In this document: positions 26,808 to 36,153 of the stretch, piece by piece
Layout: each line of letters starts with the position of its first letter
How positions within the stretch are numbered: the stretch's first letter is position 1
NCBI RefSeq assembly: GCF_000615805.1
Contig: NZ_BAMJ01000001.1
Location: 1-64,000 of the forward strand
DNA length: 64,000 bases
Source: Latilactobacillus fuchuensis DSM 14340 = JCM 11249
GTDB lineage: Bacteria; Bacillota; Bacilli; Lactobacillales; Lactobacillaceae
Direction of reading: 5' to 3'
Position numbers and translations under genes: made by a program
The notes under the pieces: model-generated
The model's database searches: none
What the model was told of the DNA's origin: nothing
Seen by the model: only the letters and a program-made list of their open reading frames with translations

Positions 26808-27383
26808 TCAGATGGCTGTTTTCATATGTTGTTTTAACCATGGTAAGATTCGTAAATATAAAATACCAAAGACGACCGTGACCAAACCGCCTTTAATCAA
26901 GTTGAACGGTACTAACCCGATCAAGACGTACTGGAGGGTTGACATGCCTAAGTTGAGCCCCATTAATCGAATATAGAGCGGTAAAATAAAGAGCCAATTG
27001 GCCAAGACCATCACAATCGTCATACTGATTGAACTGACGACCCCAGCAAAAATTTGACCTTTCACAACGCTCTTTTGCCGTTTGAATAAATAATAAAACG
27101 GTAAAAGATAAAAAATAGACGCTAACACTCCGGCAAAATCGCCCACCAAACTTGGCAGACTAGCACCCGTCATGATGAAATGGAGCACCGAGCGAATCAC
27201 CGCTACCCCGATACCACCAAGTGGCCCGTAAATAAAGGTTCCGAGTAAAACAATCACATCACTAAAATCGACCTTCAAAAAAGGAAAAGCCAAAATGATG
27301 GGAAACTCGAAAAACATCACAATAAATGAAATTGCGCCTAACATGGCGACGCCAACCATTGTCCGTACTTTTGATGCATGCAT
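26808..27383 (-). CDS. ribU: Riboflavin transporter substrate-binding subunit RibU
   Basis: A 191-residue membrane protein with about six helices, the S-component of an energy-coupling-factor transporter taking up riboflavin. N-terminal AMLGAISFIVMFFEFPII and FSDVIVLLGTFIYGPLGGIGVAVIRSVLHFI match RibU. The ATG at 27383 follows GGAGGG. It is preceded by an FMN riboswitch and its terminator, which supports the substrate assignment. The ECF module itself is not in this window, as is usual for group II systems. Confidence 0.95.
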   Translation of the reverse strand: MHASKVRTMVGVAMLGAISFIVMFFEFPIILAFPFLKVDFSDVIVLLGTFIYGPLGGIGVAVIRSVLHFIMTGASLPSLVGDFAGVLASIFYLLPFYYLFKRQKSVVKGQIFAGVVSSISMTIVMVLANWLFILPLYIRLMGLNLGMSTLQYVLIGLVPFNLIKGGLVTVVFGILYLRILPWLKQHMKTAI

Positions 27384-27442
27384 CGTAACACCCTCCAAAT
27401 GAGGTTGTCTTCATTTGCGAACTCAAAGTGTTTGATTGCATT

Positions 27443-27480
27443 AAAAAAGGTCTATTAACCAGGGTGATTAATAGACCTTA
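27443..27480 (-). terminator. Riboswitch expression-platform terminator
   Basis: AAGGTCTATTAATC / GGTTAATAGACCTT hairpin with T6 on the minus strand, between the FMN aptamer and ribU. It would stop transcription when FMN is bound. Confidence 0.85.
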
Positions 27481-27507
27481 AATGAATACATTCATACCCA
27501 AATAAGC

Positions 27508-27633
27508 TCTATCTTCTTCCATCTAGACTTTCACTATCGGTACCGGAGTCACACCGGTTCAGCCACTGCAAACGCAGCAGGTCGCGGACTATTACCGCCG
27601 GTCGGGAATTACACCCTGCCCTGAAGACGAACC
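27508..27633 (-). ncRNA. FMN riboswitch (RFN element)
   Basis: Read on the minus strand, the sequence carries the conserved RFN blocks: TCTTCAGGGCAGGGTG, AATTCCCGACCGGCGGTAAT, AGTCCGCGACC, GAACCGGTGTGACTCCGGTACCG and GACAGT-like GATAGTGAAAGTC ending GGAAGAAGAT. The two ends pair to close the multi-stem aptamer. It lies in the 5' leader of ribU, which it should turn off when FMN is plentiful. Confidence 0.95.
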
Positions 27634-27687
27634 ATTAATATTTACTTCACGAAAAGCATACCAAAAAATAATCCTAAAAGCAACGAT

Positions 27688-28436
27688 TTACTTTCGGTTT
27701 TTATGCCGTGGTTTTTCACTGAGTTCTGCCATCTTTTTGAATTCTGCGACTTCGATTGGTTTCAACGCCCGGTATTCACCCGACACTAAACCATCAAGGG
27801 TTAAGAAACTATAGGTTTCCCGTTTCAATTTAGAAACAGGTAGCCCGACAGCCGCTAACATATTTTTAACTTGATGATTCATCCTTCGTGAATCGTAATG
27901 CTGATGATGGCCGTATTCTTCCGCCGATCAGTTGAAATAATTTTCGTTTTAGCTGGCGCTGTTTTACGTTTTTCTAACACAATCCCTTTACGTAATTGAC
28001 GTAACATATCAGGCGTTGGAATGCCTGAGACCTTAGCCACATAGGTCTTATCAACCTTATATTTAGGATGCATTAACATATTGGCAAAGTCCCCATCATT
28101 GGTTAATAACAACAACCCTGATGTATCGTAATCAAGCCGACCAACTGGATAAAGCCGTTCTGGAATATCTTCAAGATATTCTGTCACGACGGGCCGTTTC
28201 TTATCATCAGTCACTGCAGAAATGACTTGGCGTGGTTTGTATAACATGTAATAAACTTTACGTTCCCGTGTTAACGGGACACCATCCACTTCGATATGTT
28301 CTGAACCTTCAACCTTGATACCCATTTCGGTCACGACTTTACCATTAATGGTGACGTGTCCCGTTTGAATCAGTGTTTCAGCCTTTCGCCGAGAAGCAAC
28401 CCCAGCGTTAGCGATGACTTTTTGTAGTCGTTCCAT
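27688..28436 (-). CDS. rluB: 23S rRNA pseudouridine synthase RluB, one frameshift
   Basis: An RsuA/RluB-type pseudouridine synthase: N-terminal S4 RNA-binding domain (RLQKVIANAGVASRRKAETLI) and catalytic PVGRLDYDTSGLLLLTNDGD with the active-site Asp. The frame breaks at 27883-27884, right after ISITIHEG; one more base in the GG/CC run joins it to MNHQVKNMLAAVGLPVSKLKRE, the conserved C-terminal block, giving about 249 residues. It sits directly after scpB with no gap, the usual Firmicute arrangement. Confidence 0.9.
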
Positions 28437-29060
28437 TTATTGTTCTCCTTTATCGTCCGTTTGTGGACTAACTTCATTTAATGTTTGTTCAAATTGACGG
28501 AAATATAAATCAGCCGTATCCGCTACTGGTTGGTTTTCATCCACCGTTAATTCTAATTGTTCCAACTCTGGTAATTCTTTAAGCGTTGTTAAACCAAAAT
28601 AATCTAAAAAATAATCGCTCGTTCCGTATAAAATCGGTCGACCAGGGGCATCTTTGCGCCCTTTTTCAAGCACCAATTGCCGCGCTAATAACGTCTGAAT
28701 GGCCCCGCTGCTTTGCACGCCACGAACTTCATCGATCTCAATTCGCGTTAGCGGTTGTCGGTAGACGACAATCGCCAATACTTCTAAAGCGGCTTGGCTA
28801 ATACTCGTCGAAACCGGACCCGCAAAGTAACGTTTAATCAATGGTGCCATTTCTTTTTTGGTGACTAACTTATAACAATCAGCGGCTTGAATCAGGCAAA
28901 TACCTGAATGGTCATCAGTTTGATAGCGCTGACCTAGTTTTTCCAATAACTGGCGAACCGCGGCCTCATCCAATAACACTAATTGTGCAATTTGGGTTAG
29001 GGTCACCCCTTCATCACCGGCAACGTATAATAAACTTTCAATTTCAGCGAGATGCTTCAC
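28437..29060 (-). CDS. scpB: Segregation and condensation protein B
   Basis: A 207-residue winged-helix protein; with ScpA and SMC it forms the condensin that compacts and separates chromosomes. ISQAALEVLAIVVYRQPLTRIEIDEVRGVQSSGAIQTLLARQLV and GRPILYGTSDYFLDYFGL are ScpB signatures. It overlaps scpA by 17 bases and abuts rluB, so the run ribT-scpA-scpB-rluB is one transcript. Confidence 0.95.
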   Translation of the reverse strand: MKHLAEIESLLYVAGDEGVTLTQIAQLVLLDEAAVRQLLEKLGQRYQTDDHSGICLIQAADCYKLVTKKEMAPLIKRYFAGPVSTSISQAALEVLAIVVYRQPLTRIEIDEVRGVQSSGAIQTLLARQLVLEKGRKDAPGRPILYGTSDYFLDYFGLTTLKELPELEQLELTVDENQPVADTADLYFRQFEQTLNEVSPQTDDKGEQ

Positions 29061-29802
29061 TAGTCGATTCCTCTTTCAACATCACAAAAATCTGGGTCTG
29101 ATAAGTTAGCTGATCACAGACAATGCGACGATCTTTCATTAATTCTAATATCGCTAAGAAGGTGGTGACAATTTCATCACAATCATTGGGATTCACAACC
29201 AACGATTCAAACGTCACCGCATTGGCTTGGCGACTTAACTGGTTTGTAATCCAATTCATTTTTTCAGTAATCGAAATTTCGTCATTCTGGACGGTTTTAA
29301 AAACCGGTTGACTAGCTTTGGCCTCCGCTAACATCTTGGAAACCGCCGCTGCTAAATCACGGGGTTTAATCACACCGCGCGCAAGTGGCACCACTTTTTC
29401 AGCGGGATTGGTACTAGCCGGTTTCGCAAAAAGTTGTTGGCGTTCCATTTCACGTTCTTGCAAAACACCGGCAATCTTTTGAAAAGCCTGGTAAGCCAAT
29501 AACTGATCGACCAGTTCTTGACGCGGATCAACATAGTCGATGGCCTCTTCTTCTTCCAACACCGGTGGCTTTGGCAACAATAATTTGCTTTTAATCTTCA
29601 TTAACGTTGCCGCCATCACTAAATAATCACCCGCAATATCGAGGGCTAGTTCTTGCATTTGATGCAAGTAATCCAGGTATTGCGCGGTGATTTCAGCAAT
29701 GGGGATATCATAAATATCAATCTTTGTTTGTTTAATTAAATGTAATAATAAATCCAAGGGTCCTTCAAAATCAGAAAGGACCAACGTCAACTGTTCAGTC
29801 AT
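29044..29802 (-). CDS. scpA: Segregation and condensation protein A
   Basis: The kleisin subunit of the SMC-ScpAB condensin, 252 residues. It starts MTEQLTLVLSDFEGPLDLLLHLIKQTKIDIYDIPIAEIT, a family hallmark, and YLVMAATLMKIKSKLLLP follows; the C-terminal winged helix binds the SMC head. The ATG at 29802 is chosen because the longer in-frame start at 29850 overlaps ribT and has no ribosome binding site. Confidence 0.95.
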   Translation of the reverse strand: MTEQLTLVLSDFEGPLDLLLHLIKQTKIDIYDIPIAEITAQYLDYLHQMQELALDIAGDYLVMAATLMKIKSKLLLPKPPVLEEEEAIDYVDPRQELVDQLLAYQAFQKIAGVLQEREMERQQLFAKPASTNPAEKVVPLARGVIKPRDLAAAVSKMLAEAKASQPVFKTVQNDEISITEKMNWITNQLSRQANAVTFESLVVNPNDCDEIVTTFLAILELMKDRRIVCDQLTYQTQIFVMLKEESTSEASR

Positions 29803-29809
29803 CTCGCAA

Positions 29810-30178
29810 CTAATCCATTTCTTTAGTCTGGTGCTGTTCCCACTTAGCAATTAAAGCCGCTGTGTCTAAAGAACCCATCACCCGACTCTTAGGATACATC
29901 GCCGCTAATTCGTCTAACACTTCATAAAACCGGTGGTCACTGCGCTCAGACGGATTCAGTGAAATGTGCCGCACTAATATATAATCAGTCCCCAATTCAA
30001 TCCCAACAATTCCAGCAAAATCACCTGCTTCATTTTGCCAAAGGTATAAAATATGTTGGTCATCGTTATTGTAAAAAGCAAGTTCTGATTGAACATGCGA
30101 CACTTCTTTTAGATCAGGGATAAACGATAAAAAGCCCATCGCAATCTTCTCATAATCATTTTTGTACTTAAATAACAT
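29810..30178 (-). CDS. ribT: RibT-like protein
   Basis: A 122-residue protein with an N-acetyltransferase-like fold (AGIVGIELGTDYILVRHISLNP), matching RibT, which lies next to scpA in Bacillus. The ATG at 30178 follows GGAGG. RibT is historically linked to riboflavin metabolism, but its activity is unproven and no riboflavin biosynthesis genes are adjacent here. First gene of the scp run. Confidence 0.8.
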   Translation of the reverse strand: MLFKYKNDYEKIAMGFLSFIPDLKEVSHVQSELAFYNNDDQHILYLWQNEAGDFAGIVGIELGTDYILVRHISLNPSERSDHRFYEVLDELAAMYPKSRVMGSLDTAALIAKWEQHQTKEMD

Positions 30179-30251
30179 GTTGACCTCCAATGATCAAGCA
30201 AAGTTCTAATAGCATAACTCTACCACAGATGCTAACCAACAACAAATACGC

Positions 30252-31136
30252 TCAGTCTCTGGGGTGGCTTCTTTGATAAACCTCTGTCAGATGTTTTTTA
30301 CTGATATGCGTATAAATTTGAGTGGTTGAAATATCAGAATGCCCCAATAGCTCTTGGACAATCCGTAAATCAGCCCCATTTTCAAGTAAAACAGTCGCGA
30401 ACGAATGTCGTAGTGTATGGGGGGTGACATCCTTTTCAATCCCGGCTAACTTAACGTACATCTTGAGATTCTTCCAGATGCCTTGGCGCGTTAACCCATT
30501 ACCATGAAAGTTAACGAACAAGTAAGGGTTTGACTGCCCCTTGGTTAACTTCGGGCGACTGCGGTCTAAATATTGATTGACCCAATCAACCGCGACATCG
30601 CCAATCGGAATAATCCGTTCCTTGTTTCCTTTACCAATCGTTTGAATTAAGCCCAACGATAAATGTAAATCGGCTAATTTCAAATGAATCAACTCACTAA
30701 CCCGTAGCCCGGTTGCGTATAACACTTCCAATATTGCCCGATCGCGTAAGCCTAATGGTTTTGCGGTATCCGGTGTCTGCAACAGTCGTTCGATCTCGCT
30801 AGAAGATAAAACGGCCGGCAAATGCCGACCTTGTTTCGGGGAATCAATTTGTAACATCGGATTAATCTCGATTTGTTTTTCACGCAATAAATACTGATAA
30901 AACTTACGTAACGTCGAAATACTCCGCGTGATACTGCTCTGCGCTTTATGCGCATCCGTTTGAACTTGTAAATAATTGATAATCACAAAATGATCCTGCG
31001 TAAATCCGGTTAACTGCTGTTGTTCTAAATAGGCCGTAAATTGGAATAAATCTTGGCGATAACTACTCCGGGTATTATCCGATAGGCCACGTTCAATCTT
31101 TAAATAGTGTAAATAGTCTTCAATTAACGTTTGCAT
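30252..31136 (-). CDS. xerD: Site-specific tyrosine recombinase XerD
   Basis: A 294-residue recombinase that resolves chromosome dimers at dif. An N-terminal SAM-like core-binding domain (SDNTRSSYRQDLFQFTAYL) precedes the catalytic domain: Arg in YATGLRVSELIHL, Lys in IGKGNKERIIPIG, HxxR in TPHTLRHSFATVLLENG, then LGHSDISTTQIYTHI with the nucleophilic Tyr. It follows fur by 13 bases, the same order as in Bacillus. Confidence 0.94.
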   Translation of the reverse strand: MQTLIEDYLHYLKIERGLSDNTRSSYRQDLFQFTAYLEQQQLTGFTQDHFVIINYLQVQTDAHKAQSSITRSISTLRKFYQYLLREKQIEINPMLQIDSPKQGRHLPAVLSSSEIERLLQTPDTAKPLGLRDRAILEVLYATGLRVSELIHLKLADLHLSLGLIQTIGKGNKERIIPIGDVAVDWVNQYLDRSRPKLTKGQSNPYLFVNFHGNGLTRQGIWKNLKMYVKLAGIEKDVTPHTLRHSFATVLLENGADLRIVQELLGHSDISTTQIYTHISKKHLTEVYQRSHPRD

Positions 31137-31149
31137 ATTTTTCTCCGGA

Positions 31150-31668
31150 CTATAGCTGACTTAAGTCAATTTGGCGCGTCACGTCGACTTTATTAGCGGG
31201 CAGCCCGTTGGCCACGTTCACGGTTTGACAATGGTCACAAACGCCTTGTAAGGTTAACCGATGATCCAACACCGCAAATTGAAATTTAGCCAACACTTCG
31301 GCTTCAACGTCTGTCAATAAATCTTCATGAATTTCTTGAATTTGACCACATTGCAGGCACAATAAATGATGATGAAAATGGCTATTTTGATTGGGTTCAC
31401 ATAAATCATAATGGGTAATCCCATCTTCAATAAAACTAATTTTATTTAAAATGTGCAATTCCGTCAAAATTTCCAGCGTTCGATAAACCGTCGCTAAACC
31501 AATTTCTGGTGCCACTGACTTGGTCAACATAAACACTTGTTCAGCACTTAGATGGTCCTGATAATGATCTAAAATAATGGCAACGGTCGCTTCACGTTGT
31601 GAGGTTAATTTAAAGCCGGCCTGTTGTAATTGATGTCGTATTTTTTCTAATTGCGCTGTTTTATCCAT
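31150..31668 (-). CDS. fur: Fur family metal-responsive repressor
   Basis: A 172-residue repressor. A winged helix (SQREATVAIILDHYQDHLSAEQVF to GLATVYRTLEILTE) precedes a metal-binding dimerisation domain with HFHHHLLCLQCGQ and GVCDHC, giving two CxxC pairs for structural zinc and a His-rich sensory site. Linkage to xerD matches the Bacillus fur locus and favours Fur over PerR or Zur, but the metal is not decidable from sequence alone. The C-terminal tail after CDHC is longer than in B. subtilis Fur. Confidence 0.88.
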   Translation of the reverse strand: MDKTAQLEKIRHQLQQAGFKLTSQREATVAIILDHYQDHLSAEQVFMLTKSVAPEIGLATVYRTLEILTELHILNKISFIEDGITHYDLCEPNQNSHFHHHLLCLQCGQIQEIHEDLLTDVEAEVLAKFQFAVLDHRLTLQGVCDHCQTVNVANGLPANKVDVTRQIDLSQL

Positions 31669-31703
31669 AATCGACTTCCTTCACTCCATTACACTCAAAA
31701 TGA

Positions 31704-32588
31704 TTAGTCCGTTAAATCAGCTTGACCTTTATCCGTTAAGCGCGTTTGACCGTCTTTTTGTTCGATTAAACCGCTCTTCATCAAACGACCTAACGCCCGT
31801 TTGAAACTCCCCTTACTAATCCCAAAATAACCTTTGATATCGTCTGGGTCACTCTTATCGGTGTAAGGCATCGTGCCATCTGGTTGGCGTTTTAAAACGG
31901 CAATGATCATTTCGGCATCGTCACCGATTTCTTCATAGGCCCGTGGTTTCAAGCTGACGTTTAAGCTACCTTCTGGTCGGACACCAATCACCCGACCTTG
32001 AACCATTTGGCCCAAACGGGGTTCTGCTTCGCGTTCGGAAGGATGAATGAAACCAATATAGAAATCATCCGTTAATAGGAACGTGCCGACTAATTTTAAG
32101 CGGTAAACGGTCCCTTCAACATTTTCATTCTTCATTTCTGGTTTAGCCGCTTTTGAAATTGATCTAAATATGGCTTCATCGGCAATCTTACCCCAAGTCC
32201 GACCTTTTTCATCGACTTCAAGTGCGATCATCAAACGATCACCAGGTTTGGGCCATAATTTATTGATGGTTGGCAATTCATCTAACGAAACGACCATGTC
32301 CTTATCGGGTAAACCGATATTGACGAAGACACCTAGATCACGGCGCGTTTCAACGACTTCACCAAAGGCGTAATGGCCCACTCTTGATTTTGGAATAAAC
32401 GTCGTCAAGATTAATTCACGACTTGAGTTCTCATAAGCAAAACCTTCAACCGTATCACCGATTTCAGGCACTGTTTCAAGCCCTTCTTTGTTAAGCTTTA
32501 ACGTCACGCCATCTTTTTGAACGAAGAAAGCATCTTCGTTTTCATCTGTGACTAGGGCGGTAATAATTTGTCCGATTAAGTTATTCAT
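31704..32588 (-). CDS. CvfB-like S1 RNA-binding protein
   Basis: A 294-residue protein with S1-like beta-barrel domains (GHYAFGEVVETRRDLGVFVNIGLPDKDMVVSLDELP; ENVEGTVYRLKLVGTFLLTDDFYIGFIHPSERE) and a C-terminal winged helix (DIKGYFGISKGSFKRALGRLMKSGLI), the layout of conserved virulence factor B. Such proteins bind RNA; the physiological role in lactobacilli is unclear. It is 35 bases upstream of fur. Confidence 0.88.
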   Translation of the reverse strand: MNNLIGQIITALVTDENEDAFFVQKDGVTLKLNKEGLETVPEIGDTVEGFAYENSSRELILTTFIPKSRVGHYAFGEVVETRRDLGVFVNIGLPDKDMVVSLDELPTINKLWPKPGDRLMIALEVDEKGRTWGKIADEAIFRSISKAAKPEMKNENVEGTVYRLKLVGTFLLTDDFYIGFIHPSEREAEPRLGQMVQGRVIGVRPEGSLNVSLKPRAYEEIGDDAEMIIAVLKRQPDGTMPYTDKSDPDDIKGYFGISKGSFKRALGRLMKSGLIEQKDGQTRLTDKGQADLTD

Positions 32589-32608
32589 AGTTTACCTCGT
32601 TTTTTTAT

Positions 32609-33070
32609 TTAGTGGAACGGTATTAAATTAAAGACTGTTAAAATTGTATACGTCAAACCAGCGGCAATCACCGGACCGGCCGCAATGCCTTTTAAGAAGA
32701 CAACGCCCATAATGGTCCCAAAAACTAACGCAACGGTCATTTCAGGACTCGCCGCCAATAAGCCAACCCCTTTGGCTGAAAGAACGGCAACTAAGACCCC
32801 ACAGCCGACTGCGATAAACCCGGCCGGCGTTTTAAAGGCGTTCAACAAATCCTTAAAGCCGATTTGACCGGTCGCAATCGGAATTAAGATGGCGACCGAA
32901 ATGACGGTCACGCCCAAATTAATCCCTTTCGCCTGAATAATCGGGAAAAGTTTGTTTGAAAATGGCAATAGTTTTAACGCTAAAACAACTGCCGACGCGA
33001 TGATTAATGATTGGTTTTTACCTAATAAGGCGACGATTAAAATCGCCGCTAAAAATAGCCAGCTCTCCAT
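32609..33070 (-). CDS. DUF441 family membrane protein (YtwI-like)
   Basis: A 153-residue membrane protein with about four or five helices, matching DUF441/Ytw[25 protein letters not shown] and the C-terminal [13 protein letters not shown] are typical. The ATG at 33070 follows GGAGGT. It lies next to pyk as in Bacillus. Function unknown. Confidence 0.85.
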   Translation of the reverse strand: MESWLFLAAILIVALLGKNQSLIIASAVVLALKLLPFSNKLFPIIQAKGINLGVTVISVAILIPIATGQIGFKDLLNAFKTPAGFIAVGCGVLVAVLSAKGVGLLAASPEMTVALVFGTIMGVVFLKGIAAGPVIAAGLTYTILTVFNLIPFH

Positions 33071-33156
33071 AGTGACCTCCAATAAAGTCTCTCTACTATT
33101 GTAACGATAAACGCGGACCTTGTCAGCAAATTATCAAAACTATTTTCAGAAACTCA

Positions 33157-33200
33157 CAAAAAAACGTCTGACAAAATAAGCATTTTGTCAGACGTTTCTT
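33157..33200 (-). terminator. Terminator of pfkA-pyk
   Basis: AAACGTCTGACAAAAT / ATTTTGTCAGACGTTT hairpin followed on the minus strand by T-rich sequence, 30 bases after the pyk stop codon. Confidence 0.9.
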
Positions 33201-33228
33201 CAAATATCGGTTCTAATGAACCTGTTGA

Positions 33229-34989
33229 TTAAAGCGCGTTTGTAGCACCGCGATAAACGATACCACGACGTGAATCAACTGTGATGACTTCGCCATCTTT
33301 GATAGCATCAGTTGCATCTTTAGCACCAACAACAACTGGGATACCCATAGCGATACCAACAACAGCAGCGTGTGATGTTAAACCACCGTTTTCAACAACG
33401 ATAGCACTTGATTTTTCGATTGCTGGTAAGTAATCTTTATCAGTTGATTTAACAACTAAGATACCACCATCAACTGCTTTATCAGCAGCTTCTTTAGCGT
33501 TTGAGGCAACAACAGCCTTGCCAACGATTGTTTCATCGCCAACGCCTTGGCCTTGTGTTAATTTAGAACCAATTAATTGGATCTTCATAACGTTAGTTGT
33601 GCCACGTTCGCCAACTGGTACACCGGCAGTGATCAAGATTAGGTCGCCTTCTTTAGCAAAACCATATTCTTGAGCTGTTTGTGTTGCCAAGTTGAACATA
33701 TCGTCAGTGTTAGCTGGTTTCTTAGCAACAACTGGGTAAACACCGTAGCTAACTGTTAAGCTACGACGAGTACGTTCGTCAAATGTAACGGCTAAGATGT
33801 CAGCTTGTGGCCGATATTTAGAAATCATACGTGCTGTTGAACCTGATTCAGTTGCAGCAACGATTGTCTTGATGCCTAAGTTATGAGCAGTATGAGCAAC
33901 AGCTTGGCCGATTGATTCAGTCAAGTTTGTTTTGCTGTATGCTTTTAAAGCATAAGCATCACGGTCTGTTAATGCTTTTTCAGTACGTTCGTCGATACGA
34001 GCCATAGTTGCAACAGCTTCTACTGGGTAGTCACCGTTAGCACTTTCACCTGAAAGCATTGTTGCATCAGTACCGTCCATAACAGCGTTAGCAACGTCAT
34101 TAACTTCGGCACGTGTAGGACGTGGGTTTTCTTGCATTGAGTCTAACATTTGTGTTGCAGTGATAACTGGTTTACCAATTGCATTACACTTCTTGATTAA
34201 GCTCTTTTGTACGAAAGGTACGTTTTCGAATGGAATTTCAACACCCATGTCACCACGAGCAATCATTAAACCATCAGAAACTTTCATGATATCGTCAATA
34301 TTGTCGATACCTTCTTGTGATTCGATTTTAGGGAAGATTTGCACATGTTCCATGTGTTTTTCTTCTAATAATTGACGAATGTCTAAAACATCTTGAGGTT
34401 TACGAACAAAACTTGCAGCGATAAAGTTAATTTCGTTATCTAAACCAAAACGGATGTCACTAGCATCTTTTTCTGTGATACCAGGTAAGTTGATTGAAAC
34501 ACCAGGTGCGTTAACACCCTTACGTGAGCCGACCATACCATCATTTTGAACTTCAGTAACAAGTTCGTTAGCAACTTCGTCTTTTTCAATAATCTTAAGA
34601 TCCACTAAACCATCATCGATTAAAACGTGGCCACCAACGTGTGTATCAGCGAATAAACCTGGGTAAGTAACAGCAATCTTTTCAGGCGTTCCTTCAAGTG
34701 TATCGTCCATTGAAATGCGCACTGTTTCGCCAGTGTGTAATTCAAATTTCTTACCAACTTGAACAGTTGTCCGAATTTCAGCACCCTTTGTATCTAACAT
34801 GATACCAACTGTTTTACCAGTTAATTTTTCAGCTTCGTGAACCATTGTCATTCGGCTTAAATGTTCTTCATGATCACCATGTGAGAAGTTAAAGCGGAAT
34901 ACGTTAGCGCCTGCTTCGATTAATTTTGTGATGATTTCTACACTATTACTTGCGGGACCAAGTGTACTTACGATCTTGGTTTTTTTCAT
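33229..34989 (-). CDS. pyk: Pyruvate kinase
   Basis: A 586-residue glycolytic enzyme converting PEP and ADP to pyruvate and ATP. MKKTKIVSTLGPAS, FRFNFSHGDHEEH, the catalytic-site IFPKIESQEGIDNI, MIARGDMGVEIP and ATQMLDSM are classic. As in other Bacilli, a C-terminal extension of about 110 residues resembles the PEP-utilising mobile domain, with GGLTSHAAVVGIAMGIPVVVG. The ATG at 34989 is the family start. It follows pfkA, so committed and final glycolytic steps are co-expressed. Confidence 0.97.
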   Translation of the reverse strand: MKKTKIVSTLGPASNSVEIITKLIEAGANVFRFNFSHGDHEEHLSRMTMVHEAEKLTGKTVGIMLDTKGAEIRTTVQVGKKFELHTGETVRISMDDTLEGTPEKIAVTYPGLFADTHVGGHVLIDDGLVDLKIIEKDEVANELVTEVQNDGMVGSRKGVNAPGVSINLPGITEKDASDIRFGLDNEINFIAASFVRKPQDVLDIRQLLEEKHMEHVQIFPKIESQEGIDNIDDIMKVSDGLMIARGDMGVEIPFENVPFVQKSLIKKCNAIGKPVITATQMLDSMQENPRPTRAEVNDVANAVMDGTDATMLSGESANGDYPVEAVATMARIDERTEKALTDRDAYALKAYSKTNLTESIGQAVAHTAHNLGIKTIVAATESGSTARMISKYRPQADILAVTFDERTRRSLTVSYGVYPVVAKKPANTDDMFNLATQTAQEYGFAKEGDLILITAGVPVGERGTTNVMKIQLIGSKLTQGQGVGDETIVGKAVVASNAKEAADKAVDGGILVVKSTDKDYLPAIEKSSAIVVENGGLTSHAAVVGIAMGIPVVVGAKDATDAIKDGEVITVDSRRGIVYRGATNAL

Positions 34990-35066
34990 AAGTGGAGTCT
35001 CTCCTTTTATGTCTCTTTTTTTAAAAGACTTTGCAGTCATTTTAACAAATTTATTGTGAAACGTTA

Positions 35067-36074
<1,008 letters not shown>

Positions 36075-36153
36075 TCAAAGTCACTAATATAGTATCACTT
36101 TTCAGAAAAGAAGTCTTGTATTTTGCGAACTTTTTCCGAAAGATGTTTTCATT

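Noticed and set aside
30252-31136. Phage or element integrase
   Set aside because: The 294-residue protein beside fur is XerD by motifs and by neighbourhood; there is no phage gene nearby.
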